DNA of 64,000 nt from Methanoculleus chikugoensis (GCF_019669965.1 NZ_AP019781.1:992001-1056000); one strand, 5' to 3'; counted from the stretch's first letter, positions 17,454 to 26,630 are shown. Numbers and translations: made by a program. Notes: generated by a model not told the origin, from the sequence alone.

Positions 17454-18251
17454 TCATCGGGTATGATCGTCATCCGGTTTCCGGAAGCAGAAGAAGTGAT
17501 GGCTGCAGGAGATGATCCCGCTGTCGTTCAGGAAGTGCATCACCCTTGCCGTCAGGTCGTCGCTCGCGATACTTGCGGAGACGATCGAGGGGGCTAACTT
17601 CGATAGCAGGTCCGGCAGGTTCCAGCGCCTTACGGTGTCGCAAACGAAAACATACGACCAGTAAAGAGGGGATGCGCTTGAGACTTCGCTCTCCTTCGTC
17701 ACCATGCCGCACTCCTCAAAGAGCGATCGGTACTGCTCCCCCCTCCGGAATACTGCGGCTCCGCTGAAGTCACCCTCGTGTTCCTTGAACTCCGGTTGTC
17801 TCCGTGCGACCTTCTCGATGAACGTGACATGCCCCCCGGGCCGGACCACACGGCAGATCTCGTTGACGGTGTGTGCAAGCTCGCCTTCGTCGGTGAGGTA
17901 CCGGAGGACCCAGACGACGTTGACGAGGTCGAACGCACCGTTCTCGAAGGGAAGCGGCAGTTCCCTGACGGTATGGTGCTCGACGTTGCGGATGTCCGCC
18001 GTATCCGCCTCCTGCCGTGCCGTCTCCACCATCTTCTGCGAGATGTCCACCCCGATAACGCGATGTACCTGCCGGGCGAACCAGAGTGTCCACCGACCGA
18101 CGCCGCACCCGTAATCGAGCACCGTAAAGTATGGCTCCAGGCCGACCGCTCTGGAGATGAGGCGTTTCTGGCTGCCGTCGATATAGATATTGTTCAGATC
18201 GTCGACGCCAATCACCGCCCTGAGCGGATGGCGGTGGTGCCGCGCGTTCAA
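17454..18251 (-). CDS. Class I SAM-dependent methyltransferase
   Basis: A 265-residue methyltransferase: motif I VLDYGCGVGRWTLWFARQ around 44-61, GVDISQKMVETARQEA, and RVVRPGGHVTFIEKV. It resembles UbiE-like enzymes but the substrate is not evident. The C-terminal about 100 residues are helical and may form a substrate cap. It stands convergent to another methyltransferase across a hairpin. Confidence 0.85.
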   Translation of the reverse strand: MNARHHRHPLRAVIGVDDLNNIYIDGSQKRLISRAVGLEPYFTVLDYGCGVGRWTLWFARQVHRVIGVDISQKMVETARQEADTADIRNVEHHTVRELPLPFENGAFDLVNVVWVLRYLTDEGELAHTVNEICRVVRPGGHVTFIEKVARRQPEFKEHEGDFSGAAVFRRGEQYRSLFEECGMVTKESEVSSASPLYWSYVFVCDTVRRWNLPDLLSKLAPSIVSASIASDDLTARVMHFLNDSGIISCSHHFFCFRKPDDDHTR

Positions 18252-18383
18252 CTCGTCCCAGGCGTCGCGTTGATGATCTGAATCGTGCGTGAACTCACCC
18301 CGCTTGACTCACTCCTGAGTCTCAGGCGAGTATTTAGTGTTTTTGCTACGAGTGCGGCTCTGCGAGAGGGGGCCCGGGAAGGC

Positions 18384-19229
18384 TCAGTATACACCCGCGC
18401 CGGTCACGAGAACGCCTCTTACCGGATACGTGCCGTTGCACGGACCCCTGAACTCATGGCGCAGACTCTCGCGGTACGAGTTCGACTGCCAGCCGAGGAT
18501 CCACCACTGGTTTGTCCCCAGGAGGTCGGCCGAGATGGTGAGGACGTTCTCGTCGGCGGCGTCAAATGAGAGGATGAATGGCACCTCGACGACGTAGCCG
18601 GAGGATCCGGGGCTCACGTAATAGTCGTCGATCAACCCGCCGGAATTGCTGAGGTTGCCGACGATCCGGTAGGGGACAAGCAGGGGTTCGACCCCTATCG
18701 GAGTTCTGGTCTCGATCTCGTGGCCCGACTCGGTGGGAGGCATAGAAACTTCCATCTCGACGAGCACCTGCGTCTCTTCCGAGTACCTGTCGGAGTATAC
18801 GTGGGTCGGTTCGGGGAGTTCCGATTCGTTCTGTCCCGGCATGATCCCGATCGGCCGGATGCGGTTTTTATAGACGGGATTGAGCCGCCCGGCCGAGATG
18901 TTCAGCATGGGGACCCCGCCGACGTTCTCAATCTTTACCGATACATCACTCCTGTCGAGGTTGCTGAAACTTGCACGGGAGAGATTGACGGGCGTGACGT
19001 TTGTACCGGTATCCGAGTTGTAATAAGAAGGAAGGGGAATCAGGAGGACCGCATTGTCGAGAGGACCGGATGTCGAGAGCGTCAGGCCGTAATGATACGT
19101 CGACCTAAAACTCTCCGCCGATGATTGGGCAAGGGTTATTGCGGTCAGCGCTATGAATACGAAGAGGATCACCACGAGGATGCCTGCCATGATGAGTGCC
19201 GCCCTGGAAAAGATCGATCGATTCCCCAT
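18384..19229 (-). CDS. Membrane-anchored extracytoplasmic protein of unknown function
   Basis: A 281-residue protein with one N-terminal transmembrane helix (AALIMAGILVVILFVFIALTA) and a long outer domain rich in Asn-X-Ser/Thr sequons, suggesting an S-layer-facing or surface-located glycoprotein. I chose ATG 19229 over an upstream TTG because a TTATAATA box lies about 30 bp before it. No family is recognised. Confidence 0.7.
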   Translation of the reverse strand: MGNRSIFSRAALIMAGILVVILFVFIALTAITLAQSSAESFRSTYHYGLTLSTSGPLDNAVLLIPLPSYYNSDTGTNVTPVNLSRASFSNLDRSDVSVKIENVGGVPMLNISAGRLNPVYKNRIRPIGIMPGQNESELPEPTHVYSDRYSEETQVLVEMEVSMPPTESGHEIETRTPIGVEPLLVPYRIVGNLSNSGGLIDDYYVSPGSSGYVVEVPFILSFDAADENVLTISADLLGTNQWWILGWQSNSYRESLRHEFRGPCNGTYPVRGVLVTGAGVY

Positions 19230-19384
19230 TATCGGTGAAGGGATCTGGAAGTTGCCGGTATTATAACCTTCTGTTTTCAAAGAGCCCGTCTATCAACCTT
19301 CCCCGGCCCGGCTGCTGGATGCCGCGAGATGCCCTCCGGCTAGCTGCAGGTCACAGGTGCGCGATCCCGCCCGGGACCGCATCA

Positions 19385-19426
19385 TTATATAGTATGGCCG
19401 GTGTCGGGAGCCCGCAGAGATGGAGG
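19385..19426 (+). promoter_or_regulatory. TATA box and RBS of the alpha/beta hydrolase gene
   Basis: TTATATAGT (19385-19393) and GGAGG (19422-19426) precede ATG 19432. An upstream ATG at 19420 overlaps this RBS and is unlikely to be used. Confidence 0.5.
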
Positions 19427-19431
19427 TATCC

Positions 19432-20301
19432 ATGTCGTATCTCACCGTCGGTAAAGAAAATTCGGGCACCATCGACCTCTACTACGAGGACCACGGTGCG
19501 GGCGAGCCGGTCGTTCTGGTCCACGGCTGGCCGCTCTCGAGCAAGTCCTGGGAGAAGCAGGTGCCGGTACTGCTCGATGCGGGCTACCGCGTCGTCGCCT
19601 ACGACCGCAGGGGGTTCGGCAACTCCGCCAAACCGACCTTCGGCTACGACTACGACACCCTGGCAGAAGACCTGCACACACTCATGACGGAACTCGACCT
19701 CACCGCTGCAACGCTCGTCGGCTTCTCGATGGGCGGCGGCGAGGTCGCCCGCTACCTCGGCACCTACGGGAGCGATCGCGTGGAGAAAGCCGTCTTCATA
19801 TCCGCGATCCCCCCGTTCCTCCTGAAGACGTCCGACAACCCCGAAGGCGTCGAAGGAAGCGTCTTTGACGGGATCATGGAGAGCATCGCCGCCGACCGTC
19901 CGGCGTTCCTCTCCGGGTTCTTATCGAACTTCTACAACGTCGACGTCTATGGGGGCGACCGGGTGAGCGACGAGGTCGTCCGCCTCAGCTGGAACATCGC
20001 AGCCGCCGCCTCCCCGATAGGCACGCTCGACTGCGTCTCCGCGTGGCTGACCGACTTCCGGGGCGACCTTGCGAGCATCGACGTGCCCGTCCTCGTGATC
20101 CACGGCGATGCCGACCGGATCGTGCCCTTCCCGGCCTCGGGTAAACGCATCCACGGGATGGTCAGAGAGAGTCGTCTCGTGGTGGTCGAGGGCGGGCCGC
20201 ACGGGATCACCTGGACCCATGCCGGGGAGGTCAACCGGGCGTTGCTGGACTTCGTCGGGGAGAAGGCCTGGCCGATGGAACCGGTTGCCGGGCTCTCCTG
20301 A
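19432..20301 (+). CDS. Alpha/beta hydrolase, non-heme haloperoxidase type
   Basis: A 289-residue alpha/beta hydrolase. The nucleophile S99 sits in VGFSMGGGEVARY, the characteristic elbow of the bacterial non-heme chloroperoxidase/esterase group. An oxyanion-type HGWPLSS (31-37) and a YDRRGFGNS motif are present; the acid is in IHGDADRIVP and the histidine in GGPHGITW. It is cytoplasmic. Such enzymes usually work as esterases or perhydrolases; halogenation in vitro is incidental. Confidence 0.88.
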   Translation: MSYLTVGKENSGTIDLYYEDHGAGEPVVLVHGWPLSSKSWEKQVPVLLDAGYRVVAYDRRGFGNSAKPTFGYDYDTLAEDLHTLMTELDLTAATLVGFSMGGGEVARYLGTYGSDRVEKAVFISAIPPFLLKTSDNPEGVEGSVFDGIMESIAADRPAFLSGFLSNFYNVDVYGGDRVSDEVVRLSWNIAAAASPIGTLDCVSAWLTDFRGDLASIDVPVLVIHGDADRIVPFPASGKRIHGMVRESRLVVVEGGPHGITWTHAGEVNRALLDFVGEKAWPMEPVAGLS

Positions 20302-20324
20302 ACGGGCGGGAGGGTTCCCTCCCC

Positions 20325-21518
20325 TCACCCCACCGGGATCAGCCCGGCGTTCTTCCCGGTGATGCACCGGCCCCCGCCGCGGGTGACCACGAAGGTGTTC
20401 TCGATCCCGACCATCCCGACGCCGCGCACCCCCTTCTTGGGTTCGAGGGCGAAGACCATCCCCTCTTCGAGCGGCTCATCGAAACCCCGCGCGATCGCGG
20501 GCGCCTCGTCCACGGCGAGGCCGATGCCGTGGCCCAGGAACTGCGCCCGCCGGTCCCCGTAGCCCATGAAGTTCTCGAGGAACGCGGGCTCCAGACCGCC
20601 GAGTATCGTCTCGTAGATCTCTGAGGGCATGACCCCCGGCCGCAACAGCGAAGCCGCCTCGTCCTGGACCTCCACGCACCGGTAATGGGCCTCCGCCGCC
20701 TCTTCGGAGACCGGTCTCCCGAAGGTATACGTCACGGTCTTGTCGGTGTGGTAGCCCTCCACCCCGCAGGCGCAGTCGACGAATACTAAATCTCCTGTCC
20801 TGAGTTTCCGGTCGTGGCTGCCGAGCACCGGGGCGCCGGGGGCCACCCCCCGGCACCCGCCCGGCCCGTCGAAACTGGTCGGGTAGAGGGAGTTCTCCCC
20901 GAAGCCGAGCTGCCCGAGGATCATCTCCGTCCCGAACCTCCCGAACCGGGCGATGCCGTGGTGCCCTTCCTTGACCATGCGGGCAAAGACCTCGCCGCCG
21001 AGCTCGGCCTCGCTCATCCCCTCCCGGAGCATAGCGGGGACGACGTCCTCGAGGACGTGCCGGTGAATCTTCCCTGCCCGCTCCATGAGAGAGAGTTCGT
21101 AAGCGCTCTTCTTCGCCCGGACCGCTGCCGCCGGGGCGTCGAGCGACCCCGTCTCCCTGAAGGGGAAGTACTTCCGGAACCGCTCGAGCAGCGCGAGGGG
21201 GACCACTTCGGTCTCCAGGTGGACCGTTCCCGGGCACGCCCCCATACCGGCGGCGGCGTCACGGAAACTCTTCATCGGCCGGATGTCGGGGAAGAGCGAC
21301 TCATCCTCTGCGCGGTCGATGCTCCGGCGCACCCAGAGGACGGCCCCGGCGTTGCGGGGTATGAGAAGGACCCCGTCCTGCATCGTCCCGGTGAAGTAGA
21401 ACTGATTTGTCCTCCCGAAGATCGCGGCGAACTCCCATGACGGATCATCCCTCTCCATCCGGATCCTGAAGCGCTCCATGCGGTCCCGGAGTTCGGAGGC
21501 AGGGGTCTGTTTCTCCAT
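20325..21518 (-). CDS. M24 family aminopeptidase, Xaa-Pro type
   Basis: A 397-residue creatinase/aminopeptidase-fold protein. The C-terminal domain has the metal-binding set of M24 enzymes: D in LVFVDCACGVEG, D in YHTDKTVTYTF, H in LGHGIGLAVDE, E in FALEPKKG and E in GIENTFVV. The N-terminal domain is of the creatinase type. It probably trims N-terminal residues before proline. The start is ATG 21518, with a TAAATACC TATA-like element about 30 bp upstream on the minus strand. The frame reads further upstream but through the divergent gene. Confidence 0.88.
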   Translation of the reverse strand: MEKQTPASELRDRMERFRIRMERDDPSWEFAAIFGRTNQFYFTGTMQDGVLLIPRNAGAVLWVRRSIDRAEDESLFPDIRPMKSFRDAAAGMGACPGTVHLETEVVPLALLERFRKYFPFRETGSLDAPAAAVRAKKSAYELSLMERAGKIHRHVLEDVVPAMLREGMSEAELGGEVFARMVKEGHHGIARFGRFGTEMILGQLGFGENSLYPTSFDGPGGCRGVAPGAPVLGSHDRKLRTGDLVFVDCACGVEGYHTDKTVTYTFGRPVSEEAAEAHYRCVEVQDEAASLLRPGVMPSEIYETILGGLEPAFLENFMGYGDRRAQFLGHGIGLAVDEAPAIARGFDEPLEEGMVFALEPKKGVRGVGMVGIENTFVVTRGGGRCITGKNAGLIPVG

Positions 21519-21605
21519 ACGCAAGAATTGGTGGCAATGGTATTTACGATGGACGGCAACGGTCGCTTCGTGCGGGTTTATGAGGACGCACGGCGCACAG
21601 CTGTC

Positions 21606-22355
21606 ATGGATACCCCTTTCATCTTTACCCTGCACGAGAACCTGCCCCGCCAGGGGCCGGGGAGCAACGCATGCACGCGGAAGGCTTTTTCGATGCTTAC
21701 CGATCTTTCGGCCCAACCTGAGATCCTGGATATCGGGTGCGGGGCCGGGATGCAGACGGTTGAACTCGCCCGGATCTCTCCCGGCTGCCGTATCACCGCC
21801 ACCGACGTCCACCAGCCCTACCTCGATCAACTTGCCGGGAGCGCGGCATCGGCGGGGGTGAGGGACCGGATCACCACGGTCCGCGCCTCGATGGACGACC
21901 TCCCGTTCCCCGACGCATCGTTCGATATCCTCTGGGCAGAGGGATCAATCTTCGTCATAGGGTTTTCGGAGGGGCTCGTCTCGTGGAGGCGGCTCCTCCG
22001 GCCGGGCGGCTACCTCTGCCTCACCGAGGCCGCCTGGTTCGTCGAGGACCCCTCGCCGGAGGCGGCGGCGTTCTGGAACGAATGCTACCCGGCGATAACA
22101 ACGGTCGCGGCAAACCGCGCGATCGCCGAGGACGCCGGCTGCGAGGTCGTCGCGACCTTTCCGCTCCCGAAGTCCGCGTGGTGGGAGAATTACTATGTGC
22201 CGGTCCTCAAGCGGATAGAAGGCCTGCGGCCGGAAGTCGCCGGAAATCCCGAAGCGGAGGCTCAGATTGAGTTCGCCGAACGGGAGAGCGCCGTCTACCG
22301 GGAGCATGCCGACGAGTACGGCTACGAGTTCTTCATCCTCCGGAAGAAGGAGTGA
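21606..22355 (+). CDS. Class I SAM-dependent methyltransferase
   Basis: Contains FTLHENLPRQGPGSN near the N-terminus, an element typical of one methyltransferase family, then motif I ILDIGCGAGMQTVELAR, ATDVHQPYLDQL and a LLRPGGYLCLTEAAW. I place the start at ATG 21606, before the first conserved residues; in-frame TTG 21528, ATG 21537 and ATG 21549 are alternatives. The divergent peptidase gene starts at 21518, so the promoters overlap. Substrate unknown. Confidence 0.82.
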   Translation: MDTPFIFTLHENLPRQGPGSNACTRKAFSMLTDLSAQPEILDIGCGAGMQTVELARISPGCRITATDVHQPYLDQLAGSAASAGVRDRITTVRASMDDLPFPDASFDILWAEGSIFVIGFSEGLVSWRRLLRPGGYLCLTEAAWFVEDPSPEAAAFWNECYPAITTVAANRAIAEDAGCEVVATFPLPKSAWWENYYVPVLKRIEGLRPEVAGNPEAEAQIEFAERESAVYREHADEYGYEFFILRKKE

Positions 22356-22385
22356 TCCGGCCGGGAGGTTAACCTCCGGCGGCCG

Positions 22386-23480
22386 TTACCTCCCCTTTGT
22401 CTTCCCGATATCCCTCTGGATCTTGCCGATCGCCTTCCAGCGCTTCTTCTCGAGCCGGACAAGCCCGATCTCCGCTTTCTCCTCTTCGAAGGCGAGCTCC
22501 TGCACGAGCCGCTGGAAACTCTCCAATCGTGCCGCAGGGAGGGTTCCGGCCGCGACGGCCGCCCGGACCGCACAGCCCGGCTCCTCTTCGTGCCGGCAGT
22601 CCGAGAACCTGCAGCCCTCCGCAAGTTCGAGGATCTCGGGGAACGTTTCGGCAATCCCGGCGGATGCCGTGCCGATGCCGACCTCCCGGATGCCGGGGTT
22701 GTCGATCATGAGCGCCCCGCCGGCGAGGACGAAGAGGTGGCGGACGGTCGTGGTGTGCCGGCCTTTACCGTCGTAGTCCCGGGTGTGCGCTGTCTCCTGC
22801 ACCGGGCGGCCCATGAGCCGGTTGATCAGGGTGGACTTGCCGACACCCGACGAGCCGATGAGGGCGACCGTCGTTCGCGGCGCGAGGTACGGATCGAGCC
22901 GGTCTACGCCATCCCCGCTCACGGCGCTGATCGGGATGACCGGTATGCCGGGAGAGGCCGAAGCAATCTCGTCGGCAAGGGTTGCGGGGTCGTCCGCGAG
23001 GTCGGACTTGTTGATGACGATGACCGGCCGGGCCCCGGATGCGTAAGCGATCGCGAGGTAACGCTCGATCCGGCGGGCGTTGAGGTCGTGGCCGGCGGCA
23101 GTCACGATGAAGACCGTATCGATATTCGCCGCGATGACCTGATCGCCGCCTTCGCGTCCCGGTGTGCCCCGGGCAAACCTGGTCTTCTGCGGGAGAATAT
23201 CGACGATCGTCGATGCTCCTGCCTCCGGCTGGTCGAGGAGTACGACAAAGTCCCCCACGGCGGGAAAGCGGCCGAGCCTCCGCAGGGCTCCGGAGATCCC
23301 GGCCGTGACCGATCCACCGTCGACGAGCACGTCCCACACGGTCTTCTGCCGGCAGACCACGCGGCCGGGGAAGTATGGGCCGGCGTACTTCGAGAAGGCT
23401 CTTTCGTGCTCTTCCGTCCAGCCGAGGTCTTCGAGCGTGTGGGGATGCTGCCGTCCGCATCGGGAAGTGGATTGGCTCAT
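22386..23480 (-). CDS. rsgA: Ribosome small-subunit GTPase RsgA
   Basis: A 364-residue circularly permuted GTPase. Order: an OB-like N-terminal domain, G4 (VINKSDL), G5-like (ISAVSGDG), G1/Walker A (GSSGVGKSTLINRL), G3 (DNPGIRE) and a zinc-finger tail with GCRFSDCRHEEEPGC. RsgA helps mature the bacterial 30S subunit. It is not part of the core archaeal machinery, so this is probably an old acquisition from bacteria, with a ribosome- or stress-related role here. The start ATG 23480 gives a normal length. Confidence 0.9.
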   Translation of the reverse strand: MSQSTSRCGRQHPHTLEDLGWTEEHERAFSKYAGPYFPGRVVCRQKTVWDVLVDGGSVTAGISGALRRLGRFPAVGDFVVLLDQPEAGASTIVDILPQKTRFARGTPGREGGDQVIAANIDTVFIVTAAGHDLNARRIERYLAIAYASGARPVIVINKSDLADDPATLADEIASASPGIPVIPISAVSGDGVDRLDPYLAPRTTVALIGSSGVGKSTLINRLMGRPVQETAHTRDYDGKGRHTTTVRHLFVLAGGALMIDNPGIREVGIGTASAGIAETFPEILELAEGCRFSDCRHEEEPGCAVRAAVAAGTLPAARLESFQRLVQELAFEEEKAEIGLVRLEKKRWKAIGKIQRDIGKTKGR

Positions 23481-23658
23481 TGAAACGACCTTTCCTCTCT
23501 AAAATGTGTGGCATGCAAGGTGCCAAGTGCTTTGTGGTCGCGGTTATCGGCCGCATGCCGCAAGACCCCTTCGTAGAGTGCAAGGCGATGCCGGAAGGGA
23601 TACCCGGTTACCGCAGATGCCTTAATACAGGGTTCGTGCTATAAATCCTGCAAGGAGA

Positions 23659-24465
23659 ATGAGCGGCAGGAAGTATGTCCACGGCTACACGGAGCGGGAA
23701 GCGGAGCGGTTGAGCGATCAGGGAGAGACCCTTGCCGGGCTCCTCCACGACGACACCCGGTATCCGGCAGGCTCACGGGTGCTTGAGGCGGGGTGCGGCA
23801 CCGGCGCCCAGACGGTGATCCTGGCCCGGAACAGCCCGGATGCGCGGATCACGTCGGTCGATATCTCTCAAATCTCGCTTGATGCGGCAAGTAAGCGCGT
23901 AAAGGCCGAAGGCATCACCAACGTCACGTTCGAGGAGGGGGATATCTTCGACCTCCACTACGGGCCGGGAAGTTTCGACCACATCTTCCTCTGTTTCGTC
24001 CTCGAACACCTGGCGGAGCCCCGTGGTGCGCTCGAGCGCCTCCGCCCGCTGCTCCGCGAAGGCGGCACGATCACGGTGATCGAGGGGGATCATGGCTCGG
24101 CGTACTTCCACCCCGACAGCACCCATGCCCGCCGGGCGATCGGGTGCCTCGTCGACCTCCAGCGGGAGATGGGCGGCAACGCCCTGATCGGGCGGGAACT
24201 CTACCCGCTCGTCGCCGGTGCCGGCTACCGCGACGTCTATGTCTCTCCGCGGATGGTCTACGCGGACGCCTCCCGGCCGGACCTCGCCCGCGGGTTCACG
24301 GAACTGACCTTCACCGCCATGGTCGAGGGCGTCGGGGACGAGGCGGTGAACCGGGGGATGATGAGCCGCGAGGACTGGGAACGGGGGATACGCGACCTCT
24401 ACCGTACCTCCCGATCTGACGGGGTCTTCTGCTACACCTTCTTCAAGGCAACGGGGAGGAGGTAG
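23659..24465 (+). CDS. Class I SAM-dependent methyltransferase
   Basis: A 268-residue methyltransferase beginning YVHGYTEREAERLSDQ, a characteristic opening of one UbiE-like subgroup, followed by motif I VLEAGCGTGAQTVILARNSP and FDHIFLCFVLEHL. A GAG-rich RBS (AAGGAG, 23652-23657 area) precedes ATG 23659. The substrate is unknown. It is the fourth methyltransferase within 8 kb. Confidence 0.87.
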   Translation: MSGRKYVHGYTEREAERLSDQGETLAGLLHDDTRYPAGSRVLEAGCGTGAQTVILARNSPDARITSVDISQISLDAASKRVKAEGITNVTFEEGDIFDLHYGPGSFDHIFLCFVLEHLAEPRGALERLRPLLREGGTITVIEGDHGSAYFHPDSTHARRAIGCLVDLQREMGGNALIGRELYPLVAGAGYRDVYVSPRMVYADASRPDLARGFTELTFTAMVEGVGDEAVNRGMMSREDWERGIRDLYRTSRSDGVFCYTFFKATGRR

Positions 24466-24658
24466 TCTCCTACCCTTCTGGCGCCATGAGCCGGAAGAGC
24501 GCGGGGTAGACGATCGGCCTCTCCAGCCCACCGGGGCCGGACCGGAGAGGCTACCGCGATCGCTCGCGGCATACGCGACGAGGAAGACGAGGCCCGGGCC
24601 GCCCGCAACAACCGGGTTCACCCTCAAGGCCCCGGATACTATCCCGGCCCGGTCTCCT

Positions 24659-25816
24659 TCACTTCATGGCCATCGTCTGCAGGATCGCCATGATCCCCGG
24701 CTTTGCCCTCCGCCCGAACGGCGATCCGAACCCATCCATATCGTCATCACCTGAGCCGAACATCTCGTCGTTCAGCCGTTCAGTGATCTCGTCGAATATC
24801 CGTTTGTATGCAACGCAATGGGGATCGACCCCCTGAATCTCGCCGTTTGTGGGCGCAATCGCATTGTAGGGGCACCCGCCCCGGCAGTATTTGATATGGG
24901 AGCACTCTTTGCAGGCGCCGTCGACATACTCCTTGAATGCGTGCATGAGTTTCCAGGCGTCCGATTTGGCGAGATCGTCGCGGGTGGGCCGGTCGTAGAC
25001 GTTTCCCATCACGTACTCCGGCATCCCGACGAAGCGGTAGCAGGGGTAGATGCTCCCGTCCGGCCCGAAGGCAAGGGTGCTTCCCATGCAGTCCACGAAC
25101 GTGCAGACGGTGCCGTGCCGGGTGAAGATGCCCTTACAGAGGTCGTTGATGTTCATGATCTCGATCCGTCCGAGGTTCCCCAGGTAAGTGTCGAGGAGGT
25201 AGACCAGCAGTTCCCCGTACTCCTCCGGTTCGAGCGCCCACTCTTTCGGGTCGTCGCTCCTAAGCGACGGCAGTGCCGGGTGCAGTTTGAGGGGAAAGCC
25301 GCTCGCGAGGAAGAAGTCGACGATCTCCTCCTTGCGCCTGACCGACCGGCAGGTGAACGTGCAGATGAACCGGACATCAAGCCCGTTCTCCCGTGCAATC
25401 TCATAGCCCCGCATCGTCTTCTTGAAGTAGCCCATTCCACGCTGCACGTCGGTGATCTCCTCGGGGCCGTCGATGCTCGAGCCGATCGGGATACGGTATT
25501 CCGCGAGGATCTTCGCCAGTTCCGGGGTGAGCAGCCAGAGGTTGCTCTGCAGGGCGAACGTCGGTTCAAGGTGTGCGAGTTCCTCCGAGAGGATGGGGAG
25601 CGCCTGCCGGTAGAACTCCGCTCCGGCAAGAAGCGGCTCGCCACCGTGGAAGGTGATCGTGACCTGGTCGGACCGGTAGTCCTTGAGCCACGCTGCGATC
25701 TCCCGGACGGTCTCGATGCTCATCCGCGGAGACCGTTCGTCGGAACTCCAGCAGTAGTGGCATTTCGATGGACAACCGAGCGTGGGGATGATCATGACGT
25801 GGAATGGGCTCTTCAT
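24659..25816 (-). CDS. SPASM-domain radical SAM enzyme, putative peptide-modifying
   Basis: A 385-residue radical SAM protein. The SAM cluster motif is C14-x3-C18-x2-C21 (PTLGCPSKCHYCW), followed by TFHGGEPLL. The C-terminal SPASM region has many cysteines: CMGS, IYPCYRF, CKECSHIKYCRGGCPYN and DPHC. It resembles anaerobic sulfatase-maturase-type enzymes and, as I recall, the methanogen peptide-modifying families (TIGR04083-like). These typically install bonds in a short peptide using SAM. A possible cysteine-containing mini-ORF lies just upstream (25852-25938). The long acidic C-terminal tail is unusual. Confidence 0.85.
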   Translation of the reverse strand: MKSPFHVMIIPTLGCPSKCHYCWSSDERSPRMSIETVREIAAWLKDYRSDQVTITFHGGEPLLAGAEFYRQALPILSEELAHLEPTFALQSNLWLLTPELAKILAEYRIPIGSSIDGPEEITDVQRGMGYFKKTMRGYEIARENGLDVRFICTFTCRSVRRKEEIVDFFLASGFPLKLHPALPSLRSDDPKEWALEPEEYGELLVYLLDTYLGNLGRIEIMNINDLCKGIFTRHGTVCTFVDCMGSTLAFGPDGSIYPCYRFVGMPEYVMGNVYDRPTRDDLAKSDAWKLMHAFKEYVDGACKECSHIKYCRGGCPYNAIAPTNGEIQGVDPHCVAYKRIFDEITERLNDEMFGSGDDDMDGFGSPFGRRAKPGIMAILQTMAMK

Positions 25817-25851
25817 CGTACCGAGTTCTCTCTGATGATGTTAAAACCTAT

Positions 25852-25938
25852 TCATCCGGATACCCGCAGCCCGGGTGCGCATCCGGCGTGCGGGCACGGT
25901 TTTCTCACAGAGAGCGATGACGGCTCTGGAGAACCGTC
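25852..25938 (-). CDS. Possible 28-residue Cys-containing peptide upstream of the radical SAM gene
   Basis: On the minus strand, GTG at 25936-25938 is preceded by AGGCGGAGG, and the frame ends at TGA 25852-25854, 35 bp before the radical SAM gene. The C-terminal part reads VRKPCPHAGCAPGLRVSG, with CPHAGC as a compact motif. Precursor peptides of SPASM enzymes usually sit in this position and are short and cysteine-rich, which is the only argument for it. The region is also the divergent promoter area, so this may be noise. Confidence 0.25.
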   Translation of the reverse strand, partial: DGSPEPSSLSVRKPCPHAGCAPGLRVSG

Positions 25939-26068
25939 CACCCTCCGCCTTCAACCGGCAGATCCCCCGGCTCCGGCCGCAGCACGGAGAAGCAGGATCG
26001 GCCGGCCCGCGCGGCGTTCCCGGAACAATTTTCTATCCCCTCTTCGTATCGGTATACGAGGAAGAACG

Positions 26069-26497
26069 ATGGACTTTTCCGAGTGCGTGAAGTTCGCAAA
26101 CGAAAACCCCGTGACCTACATCGCGACGATGGACGGCGACCAGCCCCGGGTCCGCGCGTTTGCCATGTGGTTTGCCGATGAGACCGGGTTCTACTACCAT
26201 ACCGGGACCCCGAAGGCCGTCTGGCAACAGCTCACCAGAAACCCGAAGGTCGAGTTCTGCTTCTACAACCCCGAGGGTAAAGGAATGATGATGCGCATCA
26301 AGGGAGCGGTCGAGTTCCTCGATGATGCGGCCCTGAAAGAGCGGCTCGTCAAAGAGCGGTCGTGGCTCCTCCAGATCGGGGTCTCGGGCGCGGACGACCC
26401 GAAACTCGCCGTCTTCCGCGTGGCGCACGGCGAGGCGTACTTCTGGACCCTGGAACAGAATATGCGGGAGGCCGAGGCGCCGCGGGTCAGGTTCTGA
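26069..26497 (+). CDS. Pyridoxamine 5'-phosphate oxidase family protein
   Basis: A 142-residue flavin-binding split-barrel protein: MDFSECVKFANENPVTYIAT, RVRAFAMWFADETGFYYHTG and the NPKVEFCFYNPEGKG segment. Members bind FMN or F420 and include general reductases; the substrate cannot be assigned. It starts at ATG 26069 after GAGGAAG. A similar split-barrel gene lies at 53584. Confidence 0.82.
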   Translation: MDFSECVKFANENPVTYIATMDGDQPRVRAFAMWFADETGFYYHTGTPKAVWQQLTRNPKVEFCFYNPEGKGMMMRIKGAVEFLDDAALKERLVKERSWLLQIGVSGADDPKLAVFRVAHGEAYFWTLEQNMREAEAPRVRF

Positions 26498-26546
26498 GCC
26501 ACCCTGCGCCTTTGCATGAAGTGAAGTACAGGGATAGCGATAGAAC

Positions 26547-26628
26547 CTCACGCGAAGAGCGCGAAGCCGCGAAATGGCTTACAAGTATCCATCTACCTGC
26601 CTTCGCGTCCTTCGCGACTTCGCGTGAG
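26547..26628. repeat. Long imperfect inverted repeat of CGCGAAG units
   Basis: The left arm at 26547-26574 (CTCACGCGAAG, CGCGAAG, GCGAA) pairs with the right arm at 26601-26628 (the same units inverted). It lies between convergent genes and would form a long hairpin: a terminator or a REP-like element. I did not find another copy in the window. Confidence 0.6.
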
Positions 26629-26630
26629 AC

